Shown: piece after piece, positions 22,595-33,115 of the stretch | How positions within the stretch are numbered: position 1 is the first letter of the stretch | Layout: every line of letters starts with the position of its first letter | Source of the DNA: Fennellomyces sp. T-0311 | Taxonomy: Eukaryota; Mucoromycota; Mucoromycetes; Mucorales; Lichtheimiaceae | DNA: 39,631 nt | Reading direction: 5' to 3' | Assembly (NCBI GenBank): GCA_025266875.1 | Contig: JALLLT010000105.1 | Coordinates: forward strand, 1-39,631 | Position numbers and translations under genes: made by a program | Notes under the pieces: generated by a model | Seen by the model: only the letters and a program-made list of their open reading frames with translations | What the model was told of the DNA's origin: nothing | Databases searched by the model: none

Positions 22595-25500
22595 ATGTCC
22601 AGTCACCAATTGTTTCAATGCTTGTGCGAGACATGTACGCGCCATAATCCTAATGGTATGGCCGTAACAGCAGCAACGTACAATGCGCACTATGAGCGCG
22701 GTGTTACTGCAATGCTGATGGAATCTGTTGGTAAGTCCAAATTATATGGTACCGTGCGTTATGTTGACCAAGATATATGCAGATGGTAATCTTGTCAAAT
22801 CAACCGCAAATACCGAGGAAACCGTGGACCAAAGCGGTGACGAGTCAATGTCTGTTGATGACTACGATGGTGGTGGCAACGGTATGCTTCAGAGTAACAT
22901 CCAGAGGTAGCTTGCTAATGAAAAAATAGGATATACATCGTACCACTCATCAGAACCTATACCGGAGCATACACCAGCGCCCTTGTTGCAAACTTTGAGC
23001 CAGGAATCTCTGCCGCAAGAGTCATTTCATGACGCAATTACGGAAGATCGGGAGCCGCTGATCGAGGAGCCAATGGAGGACTTTGATTCCTTGACGAATG
23101 ACGACGAAGGTTTGTAAAGAAACTTACTGCTGAGGCTAGAGTGTGACCGTTAATATAAAACTGATATAGATATAAATTCTGACGTACAACCTGACACTCC
23201 TTTGAGCGATTTGATCCCACAGCCGCTGCTCTTCATCTTCATGTTTCTTGCTCTGTTCCAACTGCACCATCTCTCGGAACTGACGTCGACCCTACTGATT
23301 ACTTTCGTCATGACGTTAATCCCTCTTATGCATGTCCCAACATTCAACTTTCCTGCTACGATATCCACAATTCGTCATTATATCGGATTTCAGGACCTGA
23401 CAGAGCCTATCGTTATGTACGTTGCTTGCTCAAAATGCCACACGATCTACCTGCCCTCCACAGCACCTGACACTTGTGAGACTGTTCGATTGAACGCCGA
23501 CGTGTGCGCAAACCCATTGTTCAAGATATCTTCCAATCGTCAGACTCGCGTGCGTCGGACGCCATTCAAGCAGTACGCCTACTATCCGGTCAAGTCCGCA
23601 TTGGAGAAGTTGTTCAAGCGCAACGGTTTCGACGAAAAGATTGAGGAATGGAGGCAGCACCCGTTTTTTGGCACCGTGTATTCGGACATCCACCATGGCG
23701 CTATGTGGAACAGCATCAAGACCGAAAATACCCAAGAGCCCTTTGTTGCCCGCGAGCGTTCTTTGCTACTATCCATCAATGCAGATTGGTTTGCACCTTT
23801 CGATTCAGGTTATTCTTGTGGCGCCATATATCTTACCGTCAACAATCTACCGCGTGCCGAGCGCTATAAGACCGAGAATGTGATTCTTGTTGGTGTCATG
23901 CCTGGACCACGCGAGCCTAGCACTTACGAGATCAATAATTATTTGGAGCCACTGATAACCGATCTACTTACCTTGTACACCGGAATCGATGATATGCCAA
24001 CTACTCAGATGCCCCGAGGTACTCGCGTGCGCGCTGCCCTGCTCAACGTTATTTGTGATATGCCGGCAAGCCGCAAAATCTGCGGTTTTACATCGCATGC
24101 AAGTACACGGGCATGCAACAAGTGCTACCGCGAGTTTGTGACCGATCCTGAGACCAACAAGATAATCTACGCTGGCGTCGACATTCCTGAGGAGACATTG
24201 CGATCAAACACAGACAATTGCGAGGCAGCGAGGCTTTGGCAGGCAGCAGAAACCCAAAGTGCGCGACAACGCCTTGAGCGCGAAAATGGGACACGTTGGT
24301 CGCAGCTCCATCGGCTTCCTTATTTTGACGCCATAAATGCAACTGTCATCGACCCTATGCATAACCTTTTCCTTGGCACCGCCGAGCGGATGGTTACGAT
24401 ATGGAAATCCGAGGGCTATCTGACGGAATCGGTGCTCACAGAGATGCAAACCAAAGCAGACCGAATCATCGTGCCTCCCGGAATGCCAACCCTTCAACAC
24501 AGGATCCAACGGAAATTCAGCTTCATGACTGCCGATGACTGGAGAGTTTGGACCTTGGTGTACTCGCCATACGTACTGAAAAGTGTGTTGAGACGCACTC
24601 ACTATGTGCACTGGTTGCTTTTCGTCGACGCTTGCCGCATGCTGGCAAAACCCTGGATCACTGATGCCGAAATTGCAGAAGTACATGACAAGATGGTGGA
24701 ATTCGTGGCAGACTGCGCGAGGTACTATGGTGACGCTGCCGTATCTCCCAATATGCATCTCCATCTTCACCTACGAGACGTCTTGCAGCTACATGGGCCG
24801 ATCTATGGATGGTGGGCCTTCTCCTTTGAGAGATACAACGGTTATATGAAAGATGTCGACACGAACCAGAAGGATTGCTTTGAGCTTACGTTCATGAAGC
24901 GATTTATCGAGAAGACTGGTGCGGTCGATTTTGTCCAGCGTCAAGCAGGTCGTTTCGAGGAGTATGCCCGGCAATACGCTATGCTGTTACAGATTGCTGG
25001 TCAATCTACATCCCAAGGACAATACCACCGCCTAAATACCTTTGACTATGAGACGTTCCTCAGCTATTCGTTGAGCCCGACATTGACCGTCAACATCACT
25101 GGAGCAGAGCCATTGCCACCGTCCACCGCCATGTCCATGAGCAATGGTGTTGAGGGAAGCCTCAGTGAAGACCACCATGCTCTCTTATGCCAGTACTACA
25201 GCAATACGTACGGCATCGAGGTTTTGGCACCTCGAAGCGGCACCACTGGCCGTAACTTTGCTACGGAAAAGGTTGAGAAGTTTCGAACGATTGAGATCTT
25301 TGGGCAGACGTACCGATCAGCTGCAGCTTCATCATCGCGCGGCTCACATATTCAAGTAATCTACTTGCGGCGTGGTGTACGTCGTGCATATCCTGGCCGC
25401 GTAATGTACTTCTTCAAGCACAAAATCATCATCAACCGTATACCAATGGTCCACCATCTTGCGTTTGTCCGTTGGTACAGTTCAAAGGAGGAGCAACGCT

Positions 25501-25676
25501 TTGTACCAGCGACCCTTGAAGAATGGCTGTGGCAGTACATGGAAGAGAATGACGCGTGTATAATCCCGGTCCACAGAATCCATTCCCAGGTAGCGGTGGT
25601 TCCACATGGCGCGCAGGCAGATCCTACGACGGCCTCGATGGTCGTAATCCCGTTGCCGAAAAGAATAACCATTTAA
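22595..25676 (+). CDS. CACTA (Tnp2-type) transposase, 973 aa, intact
   Basis: Exons: 22595-22730, 22783-22881, 22930-23109, 23170-25676; phases fit and give 2922 nt. The second donor was chosen as GTATGC at 22882 because a later donor at 22907 brings a stop. The acidic N-terminus has FQCLCETCTRHN. Then come paired-Cys motifs (ACSKC; TRACNKC) and the Tnp2 core: SINADWFAPFDSGYSCGAIY (Asp about 344), VILVGVMPGPREPS, VIDPMHNLFLGT (Asp about 533) and WAFSFERYNG (Glu about 692). It acts in the nucleus, cutting CACTA ends. The stop codon overlaps an AATAAA signal, and the accessory gene ends 57 bp away on the other strand. A partial second copy lies at 34450-39206. Confidence 0.92.
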
Positions 25677-25733
25677 AAAATAAAGTTGCTTTGACACGAA
25701 AACAATGGTTGTTCAGGGGAAAAAACGAAACTT

Positions 25734-26988
25734 TTAATTTTTAGCCCAAGAGGGCAAGGTCTCCAACACAGCCGGGTCCAAAACGCGGTCGTTATCCACT
25801 TCATACCTGGTAACGAACTGCTTGCTGCTTTGGCTGCCCCGGCCACTTCCTGCACGGGCCTCGTCTTGTGTGACACCAGCCACCACTTCTGCTTCCTCCA
25901 CAGCAACAGTGTTGTTGTTGGTGCTGCTGCTGCTGCCACTGCTTCTGGCTACGGCGGAGCGGGCGTGACGCTTCCGATTCGCCTTCACAAGGCCGTCGAG
26001 CTTCTTCAGAAACTCCTTGGCCTATGTACGCCACAACCTATGTAAGCTTCCTTCTCACTTTCAAAAAAAATAAACTCGTACATTGCGATTGCGGAAGCCT
26101 GGGGTACGGATGCGCAAAACCTTCGCCCCGTTCTCCTGATCGCTCACCTCTGGCGAAGTGCACTCCGGCACAAGAAGTGCCGACCCGCCAGGGTACATGG
26201 CCTCTACGGAAACCTTATGGGCAGCATAGGCGGCCTTGCGTGCGTTCAGTTTCTGTAATCGATCAGATACTGTATTAGCACAATACACCTATTTCTCCGT
26301 ATCTATATAGTGCGAACCTTGACTAGGCGTTTCTGCCTGCGATTGTATAGGAGGAGTCCCTCGTGGCGAGCCAGAGACATCCGCGCAATTCTCTTCAATG
26401 AATTGAAGTATGTGAGCAGCGCATCCTTTACGTACTTTGGATCGTCGACGCCGTCTGGCTGCTCACGTACATACTCCACCACGTCCCCCTTAATCGCGCT
26501 GTTGACACCACGGCGAAAGTCCAAATCGAAGTCGAACTGCCATGGATCTTCCGCCCGGGTTGCCAGCTGTTTCACCCTCGCATGCACATGTTCCTAACAC
26601 ACTTTGTAAATATGGTACTACTGACCGTTTTCTTCTATATCTTTCTTACGCGAATGGTCGACTCCTGTTCCTCTGTGTATCTGCGAGATGCAGGCGCAGG
26701 GATTTCCCCAGCAGTTGATGGCCCCGCGATTGCTGGCTCAGCAGCCGCGGATTCTACAACCACCGGTCGCACAGCAAGAGCAACACCATACCGACGCATA
26801 CGCTCCTCCATCACCATTTGTCTTGCGCGCAGCTCACGGTTTTCATCCGCCATGCGCCGCATCTCCTCCTGCGTGCGCCGCATCTCCTCCTCCATGTTCT
26901 GCATCGCACGCAGCATTTGCTCCACGCGCGTTTGCTCGAAGCTCACGCGGTTGCTGTTGATATTGTTGCTGTTATTGTAGCTGGACAT
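25734..26988 (-). CDS. CACTA1 accessory protein, 357 aa, coiled-coil and basic
   Basis: Exons: 26988-26650, 26593-26318, 26252-26082, 26021-25734, all phase 0. The N-terminus is Asn/Ser-rich, then FEQTRVEQMLRAMQNMEEEM and repeated EEMRR heptads form a strong coiled coil (aa 15-70). The middle exon holds FDFDLDFRRGVNSAIKGDVVEY and a helical segment ending in LLLYNRRQKRLVK. The last exon has a basic KANRKRHAR stretch, a Ser/Thr/Asn tract and a conserved FVTRYEVD tail. Its convergent pairing with the transposase recalls the second proteins of plant CACTA elements, which bind subterminal repeats, but no homology is claimed. Copies: 33116-34392 (broken) and 1-487 (divergent). Confidence 0.83.
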
Positions 26989-27012
26989 CTAATGAAGAAA
27001 TAGGTATGATGA

Positions 27013-27022
27013 CTTTTTATAT
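27013..27022 (-). promoter_or_regulatory. TATA box of CACTA1 accessory gene
   Basis: ATATAAAAAG on the minus strand, about 30 bp before the ATG at 26988; also kept in the CACTA2 copy (about 33084-33093). Confidence 0.5.
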
Positions 27023-27186
27023 CAATGCTAATATTATGACAGCTCACAGTTAAATCGAAGTAGCGAAAGGTAAGTCAGAAAAGGTAAGAGAACGAGGGAC
27101 CAGAAGTTCTAAGCTCTTAAACACTTTATATACTTTGAAATGGCTGGCCAGTAAGAAAGCTTACAAGTAGCCGCTGCCTTCACTTC

Positions 27187-27194
27187 TATAAAAG
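27187..27194 (+). promoter_or_regulatory. TATA box of the small CACTA1 gene
   Basis: TATAAAAG, 130 bp upstream of ATG 27324, followed by a pyrimidine-rich stretch (27204-27240) typical of a fungal transcription start. The CACTA2 copy reads TATAAAAAG. Confidence 0.4.
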
Positions 27195-27323
27195 CAGTAT
27201 GCAGCAGAAAATCTCTCTTTTCATCTCTTTCACTTTCCTTTACCATCGCTACCTTGTACAACTTCTCACTCTCTCATTGCTACAACCCTACCGGTATTGA
27301 TTGAAGACTATCCATTTTTCTCT

Positions 27324-27750
27324 ATGCTGCCTTATTGGAAACTAACAACAAGACTGGCTAATCGGTAAGTCTGCTTGCCACCGCATAAATTCTTAAGCTT
27401 TTAATTTACCAGAGCCACTTGTTTACCATTGCCGGTGCTCCACTCATAGACTCAATCTACAAAGGTACATAATTGCTGAACTCCATTACAATGAAGCTCA
27501 CGAAATTTGACAACAGAGATCCTGCAATTGGAGTGTGCCCATCAGCGTAAGGTAACCTTTACTTTAATATTACTGTGCACGTTTTTGTCTAACATCTCTC
27601 ACTCTAGTTACCACCAGTTATCATTTTCTAACCGGTGCACCTATACTGTTCATCGAGGCTGGTCATTATTACTGCTCTTGCTGTCCCGTTCCATTGCACG
27701 ATCTCGCTGCCATGCTTCCGGACTACTTGCTACATCTTATCGCTATATAG
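27324..27750 (+). CDS. Small spliced CACTA gene, 87 aa
   Basis: Not recognised. Exons: 27324-27364, 27415-27464, 27517-27546, 27608-27750 (264 nt, stop TAG). Each intron is GT-AG and 50-61 bp, and the joined frame stays open (MLPYWKLTTRLANRHLFTI...). The C-terminal part has a compact Cys motif, YYCSCCPVP, and a hydrophobic tail, MLPDYLLHLIAI. The copy in CACTA2 (32353-32779) has identical length, keeps all splice dinucleotides and has no stop. Each exon is too short to stand out as a frame, so the gene is visible only when spliced. Alternative: non-coding leader RNA with chance openness. Confidence 0.5.
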
Positions 27751-27786
27751 AAATTGAACCTGCTCTCTTTTCTTTTGATAATAAAA

Positions 27787-27957
27787 ATGCCACAAATTTT
27801 AAATGCATACAATCGCACTATCTATTCTGCCAATTATGTCGCTGAAACGAAAGTCTATAAAACGATACCATTCCACCTGCTTCAGGTACTCCTTCCAATA
27901 TCAATAATCAGTGTTTCATCTATTTTTGTTTCTGAGGAAGCTTCCATTCTGACATGA
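27787..27957 (+). CDS. Possible 56-aa membrane-type ORF in CACTA1
   Basis: Starts MPQILNAYNRTIYSANYV and ends with a hydrophobic stretch (LLPISIISVSSIFV) that could span a membrane once. The frame is also open in CACTA2 with four amino-acid changes. It lies just after the 87-aa gene on the same strand and could simply be its 3' untranslated region. Confidence 0.25.
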   Translation: MPQILNAYNRTIYSANYVAETKVYKTIPFHLLQVLLPISIISVSSIFVSEEASILT

Positions 27958-28032
27958 AACGTTTTATTACACGAAAATTAAGGTTCAAAACGTCATATTT
28001 ATGCCGTCTTTAGTAAAACTACACAACCTCCG

Positions 28033-28211
28033 ATTGGCCATTCACTAAAAGAATACATTGCTTTTAAAGTGCTGTATTCTTAAGAATGTGGAGTTCTCCT
28101 TAAAAGAATACAGTATTTTCAAGAATACTGTATCTTTATGAGTATTCTTAAGGATACTCAGGTAGAATACGCAACTTTTTTACCCCTGTATTCTTTTAGC
28201 CCTTCCCAGTG
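28033..28211. repeat. CACTA1 right subterminal motif array
   Basis: About nine copies, in both orientations, of AAGAATAC / GTATTCTT between 28047 and 28198, ending at the terminus CCCTTCCCAGTG. The same array is at 31893-32065. These are plausible binding sites for the transposase or accessory protein. Confidence 0.7.
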
Positions 28212-28308
28212 CTCTACTTGGTACGACCCTGTTGCTACTCATTCTGCAAACCGGTTACACATTCAAGACCATTCTTCCTTGTTGTTGCTTGAGGACGATC
28301 AACAGTCC
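28212..28308 (+). other. LTR-retrotransposon internal 3' remnant
   Basis: The 97 bp between the CACTA1 end and a polypurine tract read STWYDPVATHSANRLHIQDH in one frame, probably the tail of a gypsy-type polyprotein. CACTA1 appears to have inserted in it or recombined with it. Confidence 0.5.
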
Positions 28309-28321
28309 GGGAGGGGGATAA
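28309..28321 (+). promoter_or_regulatory. Polypurine tract of an LTR retrotransposon
   Basis: GGGAGGGGGATAA lies immediately before TGTCGTAG, the start of an LTR; this is the plus-strand priming position in LTR retrotransposons. Confidence 0.65.
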
Positions 28322-28642
28322 TGTCGTAGTACATTATTTGGCAATTCTTATTACCAGCAACACTTCATCTACTGTGATGCACAGCAATATGCTTTGACAT
28401 AATGCACAGCTACTTACCTCTTTTGTTGTCAAGACTGATTACCATTGCTACGCACCGCAGCATATTGTATATAATTTTAGTGTTAGAAAATAGTATAAAT
28501 ATCAGTACAGTTTATTAAATAAATCATCATCTATCTGCTTATATTCTTCGTGGTCATACACCTTTGTAGTTACTTACCTTTGTGGTCTTATTCTTTGTAG
28601 GTCATCCATTTCTCCATGGTTCAAGCAATTATAAAGACGACA
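28322..28642 (+). repeat. Degenerate 3' LTR (opposite orientation to the two solo LTRs)
   Basis: Begins TGTCGTAGTACATT and ends AGACGACA. It aligns along its length with the reverse complement of 20909-21260 but is much more diverged. It has TATAAATATC and AATAAA-like signals in the same places. The preceding polypurine tract marks it as a 3' LTR. Confidence 0.78.
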
Positions 28643-29288
28643 AAACTATAACTGCAATTTGTAAATACAAAGTGCAAGCATGCAAAGAACTATCACCATA
28701 GCTGCAAATGCACATTCACAGCCACAAAAGGCAGTAGTACATGCACAAAAGGTTCATTTTTGTCCACAAAGCGATCTTACTTGAACCTGCAAAAGTTCTA
28801 CCCAATCACCACAAAGAGAGAGGAAAAATCCAGTACCACTGCTACCAAATAATGCACTATAATTATGTATACACCACATTGCTGCTAAAAATTGATCAAT
28901 TGAAAGCACATATTCTGTTACTCTTATATATGCACCAGTAGGCTATGTACATATAAGTGTCATGCAGTGTATGTCTCTTTTTGTATCTTTGCATGCATTC
29001 TGCCTTTGGTTAGTGTTGAGGAATCCCCCATTTTTCAGATAGGGAATTCCTCACCTGCTGCACAGTGAATGCCTTTATTAGTCTTATTCTTATCTGATAT
29101 ATATCCCTAATACTCTTAAGAAAAAATAAATACAACAATGGAATTAATAACAACAAAATACAATACTGCTAAGATAAGCAATAATGTAAGGTAATATGAA
29201 TGAAGTAAGGGATATAGGGTAACAATGATGCATAATGTTACTATAACCTAATTGGTCATAACAGACTTAAAATATTATCTTTTATATT
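28643..29288. other. AT-rich gap, no gene seen
   Basis: The 646 bp hold only short frames and simple A-rich sequence, plus the hairpin at 29017-29053. Nothing could be assigned. Confidence 0.5.
29017..29053. repeat. Small perfect-armed hairpin
   Basis: TGAGGAATCCC and GGGAATTCCTCA pair with one extra base around a loop of about 14 nt. Possibly the remnant of a short inverted-repeat element. Confidence 0.4.
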
Positions 29289-29624
29289 TGTCATCGTTAT
29301 ATTTGAAACATGGAGGAATATAGACGACCTACGAAGATAGTGATGACCACAAAGATAGATTACGAAGGTAGATAACCACACAGGTAGTAACCACGAAGAA
29401 TACGAGTAGATAGATCCTCCTTTATTCCAATAAACTATTCTGATATTTATACTGTTTTCTAATACTAAAAATATATACAGTGAAGCTGCGGTGTGCAGTA
29501 GTGACCATCGGTCTTGATGACAAAAGAAGTAAGCAGCTGCGCATTACATCAAGACATGTTGCTGCGCGCTGCAGTAGACGAAGTGTTATTGGCAATATGA
29601 TTTACCGAACAATGTGCTACGACA
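29289..29624 (-). repeat. Solo LTR with 4-bp target duplication
   Basis: 336 bp, TGTCATCG...CTACGACA, flanked by tatt at 29285-29288 and 29625-29628. It is closely similar to 20909-21260 with a few small deletions. Confidence 0.87.
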
Positions 29625-30502
29625 TATTAAAGACTTTTGTTAAAAATTTAAAGAGTTAATTTACAGTTCTTTCTTACAGTTAACTATTGTCTACTGGCGA
29701 TTTTAAAAGTTTGACTTTAATTTAAAGATTTTAAGATTTAAAGTTACTACTTTGAGTGCTTTAATATTTCACTTTTTTATACTTCACTCATTTCCATTAA
29801 AGAGCATAAAACCATTACAATAGGCTATATAAAGTACTAGGGGGTCTGTTGAAGTGCTATAACATATATCAAACAAGTTATACATGGGCAGAACGAAACG
29901 TCGGTACTTCGAGGGAAGCGCTATCACACATACCGTAGTATTTCCCCGTTTTTAGCGCTAACGTCGCTAAATTGTATGTACAAAGCGGAATGGTCTATAG
30001 CCAAGGCTTTACGGCACCACCTGAACGATGACGGTGCATCTGTAACCACGCCGCGTAGTTACGTCGACCGACGCTTCTCGTACAGCGTACAGAACGTGTT
30101 GCGCGAGTACTGCACTGGGCAGGTACCTAGCGTTCCGATTTTCTGGCGCCGTCACCCCAAAACGGTGGCTTTCCTTCGATTTAGCCTGCACCTAACCCCG
30201 TGTCCTCAGTAAACCGCGCCGGACTAGCTCTGGTGCCTGCTGGTATAACGTGTTATGAACGTCCGAGAAGCCACGCCGCCTAATGTCTACCTGCGGTCTC
30301 CACCGGCCGGACAACCGTGGAGATTTGGGGTAACAGATCGTCCGCTTGTAGACTTACATATGACTCCGCTGCACACTGCTGGACACCTCGTTCCGCGTAG
30401 CTTCAGCAGTACCATACAGCATGTATTTCATATAGCGCTGTATTCATACATTGCGATACATTGCCATTTACAGTAATGTATTTTATTTGTTGAACCTGTA
30501 TA
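29625..30502. other. Unassigned region with a GC-rich island at 29880-30440
   Basis: 29625-29880 is AT-rich with nothing recognisable. 29880-30440 is clearly richer in G+C and CpG than anything around it. The longest frame there, 29976-30212 (78 aa, MYKAEWSIAKALRHHLND...), has no recognisable motif, and frames on the other strand are almost as long. I do not call a gene. Confidence 0.5.
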
Positions 30503-31892
30503 CAGTGGTTCCAGTTCCAAGCTATGATTTTTTATAAGGCGCTTTGGAAAAGCAATAGGACGCTATGTGGAAATCTCGTTGGAAACGACGGCTATTGGCT
30601 GGTAAAATGTTGATCCGAACGGAAGTCTGGTATCTATGGCAAAAAAAAGCCATGATGCACATGGAAAAGATCTCCTCAAACCAAAAATGGAAACCTTTTG
30701 AAGAAAAAAGCAACTGCTTGCAGAAAGCATACCTCTTATTTTGGAAAATGAATGCATGTCGAAGTAATTTAGAAAATGGCAGCAAAGTCTTGAAAGCTAT
30801 GATTTTATTTTTTTTCTGGTTTGTTAGTTTTTCTAAACTGTCCATCATGGTATATATCCTCCTTCACCAAGCAAGCATCAAAAAAAGTAAGTGAATTTCT
30901 AATATACCCTCTACAATGTGCAGTAGTCACTCTTGGCACTGCCTGTTCTATGCACTGTATAAGGTCACTGTCTGAGAACAAAGGGATCTTATGGACTTCT
31001 TTCTTCAGCTGTGCCCAAACCTTCTCAATTGGATTCAAGAAAGGGGAGTATGGACACAGAAAGAGAGGTTTATAGCCAAATTCCTTGATAAGCTCTTTAG
31101 CCTCATCACCTTTATGAATTGAACAGTTGCCTATGACAAGGTACTTGTTCGTCATACTGAGCACTTGCATCATCTGAAGCAGGTCCTTGATGAAATCGTG
31201 AAAGTGGGTTGAAGTGGTACCATATGATTTAGCAGTACATTTCCTCTTTTGGCCAATCATTTTGTGATGGTCCAACACATCTTCTATTGGTGCATGTCTT
31301 GAAAGTAGGATCAGGCCATCTGATGACATACAGCCAATTAAACTGAGGTTGATTCCTCATTCAGTGGAAACTTCAACTACACATGGTACACCTTTTTTCA
31401 AATAGCCTTCCAGCTGTAAAGAGCGTTTCTTGAAACCTGTTTCATTGATAAACACACAGTCGTTCATGTAGTTGATGCTTTCATCACAAATCGTCTTGGT
31501 AAACTTGTAGTGCTGTTGCTTCTTTTCTGGATTGTTCCAGGCCTAAGGGATAGCAAGTACCTTTTTGTAACTGTAACCCATTGGTTCTGTAAGGTGCTGG
31601 TGGATAGCAGAAGGACTAATCGCAAACCCTTTTTTAGAAATGGATACATATTAGCTGGTTGTTCTATAAAGCAAAAAGGAACATAATACTGACCTGGAAA
31701 TTCCGTAAGCAGCGCAAAGTGCAGCTCTTTGATGGTATGCAAGGGATGCTTGGTGATAAGGTCTTCAATAAAATTGGTATAAGGGCTGGATCTTCTGATT
31801 ATGGCATGGCTTTTCCACCTCGGATCTCAACTTCAGCCCAGGTATGATTGAGCTATCTTCGCAGTATTCTCTCCAGATGTTATATGCTGTTG
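30503..31892 (-). mobile_element. Mariner B: decayed Tc1/mariner element cut by CACTA2
   Basis: The end at 30503 (CAGTGGTTCCAGTTCCAAG, preceded by TA at 30501-30502) belongs to the same family as mariner A. The body is cut at 31892/31893 by CACTA2 within the helix-turn-helix region of its transposase. The rest of the element is not in the window. Confidence 0.75.
30805..31892 (-). pseudogene. Mariner B transposase, both catalytic Asp lost
   Basis: The remaining sequence runs from TAYNIWREYCEDSSIIPGLK through DCVFINETGFK, VIGNCSIHKGDEA and CPYSPFLNPIEKVWAQLKK to TAA. Compared with the DD34E pattern, the first Asp is Asn (INE for IDE) and the second is Gly (IGN for MDN); the Glu (NPIE) remains. 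An in-frame TGA at 31357-31359 (STE*GINL) and frame changes near 31540-31740 confirm decay. The N-terminus is missing because of CACTA2. Confidence 0.8.
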
Positions 31893-32065
31893 CACTGGGA
31901 AGGGCTAAAAGAATACAGGGGTAAAAAAGTTGCGTATTCTACCTGAGTATCCTTAAGAATACTCATGAAGATACAGTATTCTTGAAAATACTGCATTCTT
32001 TTAAGGAGAGCTCCACATTCTTAAGAATACAGCACTTTAAAAGCAATGTATTCTTTTAGTGAATG
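31893..32065. repeat. CACTA2 terminal and subterminal motif array
   Basis: Inverted copy of 28033-28211 with the same AAGAATAC / GTATTCTT motifs. Confidence 0.7.
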
Positions 32066-32352
32066 GCTAATCGGAGGTTGTGTAGTTTTACTAAAGACGG
32101 CATAAATATGACGTTTTGAACCTTAATTTTCATGTAATAAAACGTTTCATGTCAGAATGGAAGCTTTCTCAGAAACAAAAATAGATGAAACACTGATTAT
32201 CGATATCGGAAGAAGTACCCGAAGCAGATAGAACGGTATCGTTTTATAGACTTTCGTTTCAGCGACATAATTGGCAGAATAGATGGTGCGATTGTATGCA
32301 TTTAAAATTTGTAGCATTTTATTATCAAAAGAAAAGATAGCAGGTTCAATTT

Positions 32353-32779
32353 CTATATAGCGATAAGATGTAGCAAGTAGTCCGGAAGCATGGCAGCGAG
32401 ATCGTGCAATAGAACGGGACAGCAAGAGCAGTAATAATGACCAGCCTCAATGAACAGTATAGGTGCACTGGTTAGAAAATGATAACTGGTGGTAACTAGA
32501 GTGAGAGATGTTAGACGAAAACGTGCACAGTAATATTAAAGTAAAGGTTACCTTACGCTGATGGGCACACTCCAATTGCAGGATCTCTGTTGTCAAATTT
32601 CGTGAGCTTCATTGTAATGGAGTTCAGCAATTATGTACCTTTGTAGATTGAGTCTATGAGTGGAGTACCGGCAATGGTAAACAAGTGGCTCTGGTAAATT
32701 AAAAGCTTAAGAATTTATGCGGTGGCAAGCAGACTTACCAATTAGCCAGTCTTGTTGTTAGTTTCCAATAAGGCAGCAT
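32353..32779 (-). CDS. Small spliced CACTA gene, second copy
   Basis: Same 427-bp span and exon structure as 27324-27750. The start codon, splice dinucleotides and TAG stop are kept and there is no internal stop. Differences include Gly to Ser, Pro to Leu, Arg to Cys and Ala to Thr, all explained by C-to-T or G-to-A changes in this copy. Confidence 0.45.
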
Positions 32780-33115
32780 AGAGAAAAATGGATAGTCTTC
32801 AATCAATACTGGTAGGGTTGTAGCAATGAGAGAGTGAGAAGTTGTACAAGGTAGCGATGGTAAAGGAGAGTGAAAGAGATGAAAAGAGAGATTTTCTGCT
32901 GCATACTGCTTTTTATAGAAGTGAAGGCAGCGGCTACTTGTAAGCTTTCTTACTGGCCAGCCATTTCAAAGTATATAAAGTGTTTAAGAGCTTAGAACTT
33001 CTGGTCCCTCGTTCTCTTACCTTTTCTAACTTACCTTTCGCTACTTCGGTTTAACTGTGAGCTGTCATAATATTAGCATTGATATAAAAAGTCATCATAC
33101 CTATTTCTTCATTAG

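Larger units (their letters stand above)
21735..28211 (+). mobile_element. CACTA1: complete CACTA (En/Spm-type) element with at least three genes
   Basis: The left end is CACTGCGCAGGAGTAAAAGA; the right end, read inward, is CACTGGGAAGGGCTAAAAGA. Between these 6.48 kb lie a Tnp2-type transposase (+), a convergent accessory gene (-) and a small spliced gene (+). The flanking triplets are cat and ctc, so the expected 3-bp duplication is not perfect. The right flank is LTR-retrotransposon sequence. Confidence 0.88.

Noticed and set aside
24204..24770. 188-aa minus-strand frame in the CACTA1 transposase
   Set aside because: It is antisense to the Tnp2 core, whose motifs are clear on the plus strand.
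28322..29624. A single 1.3-kb inverted-repeat transposon
   Set aside because: The two arms are LTRs in opposite orientation: each has its own TGTCRT...ACGACA borders, one has a polypurine tract and the other its own 4-bp duplication.
29976..30212. 78-aa gene in the GC-rich island
   Set aside because: No motif is recognised, the reverse strand has a frame of similar length, and high G+C favours chance frames.
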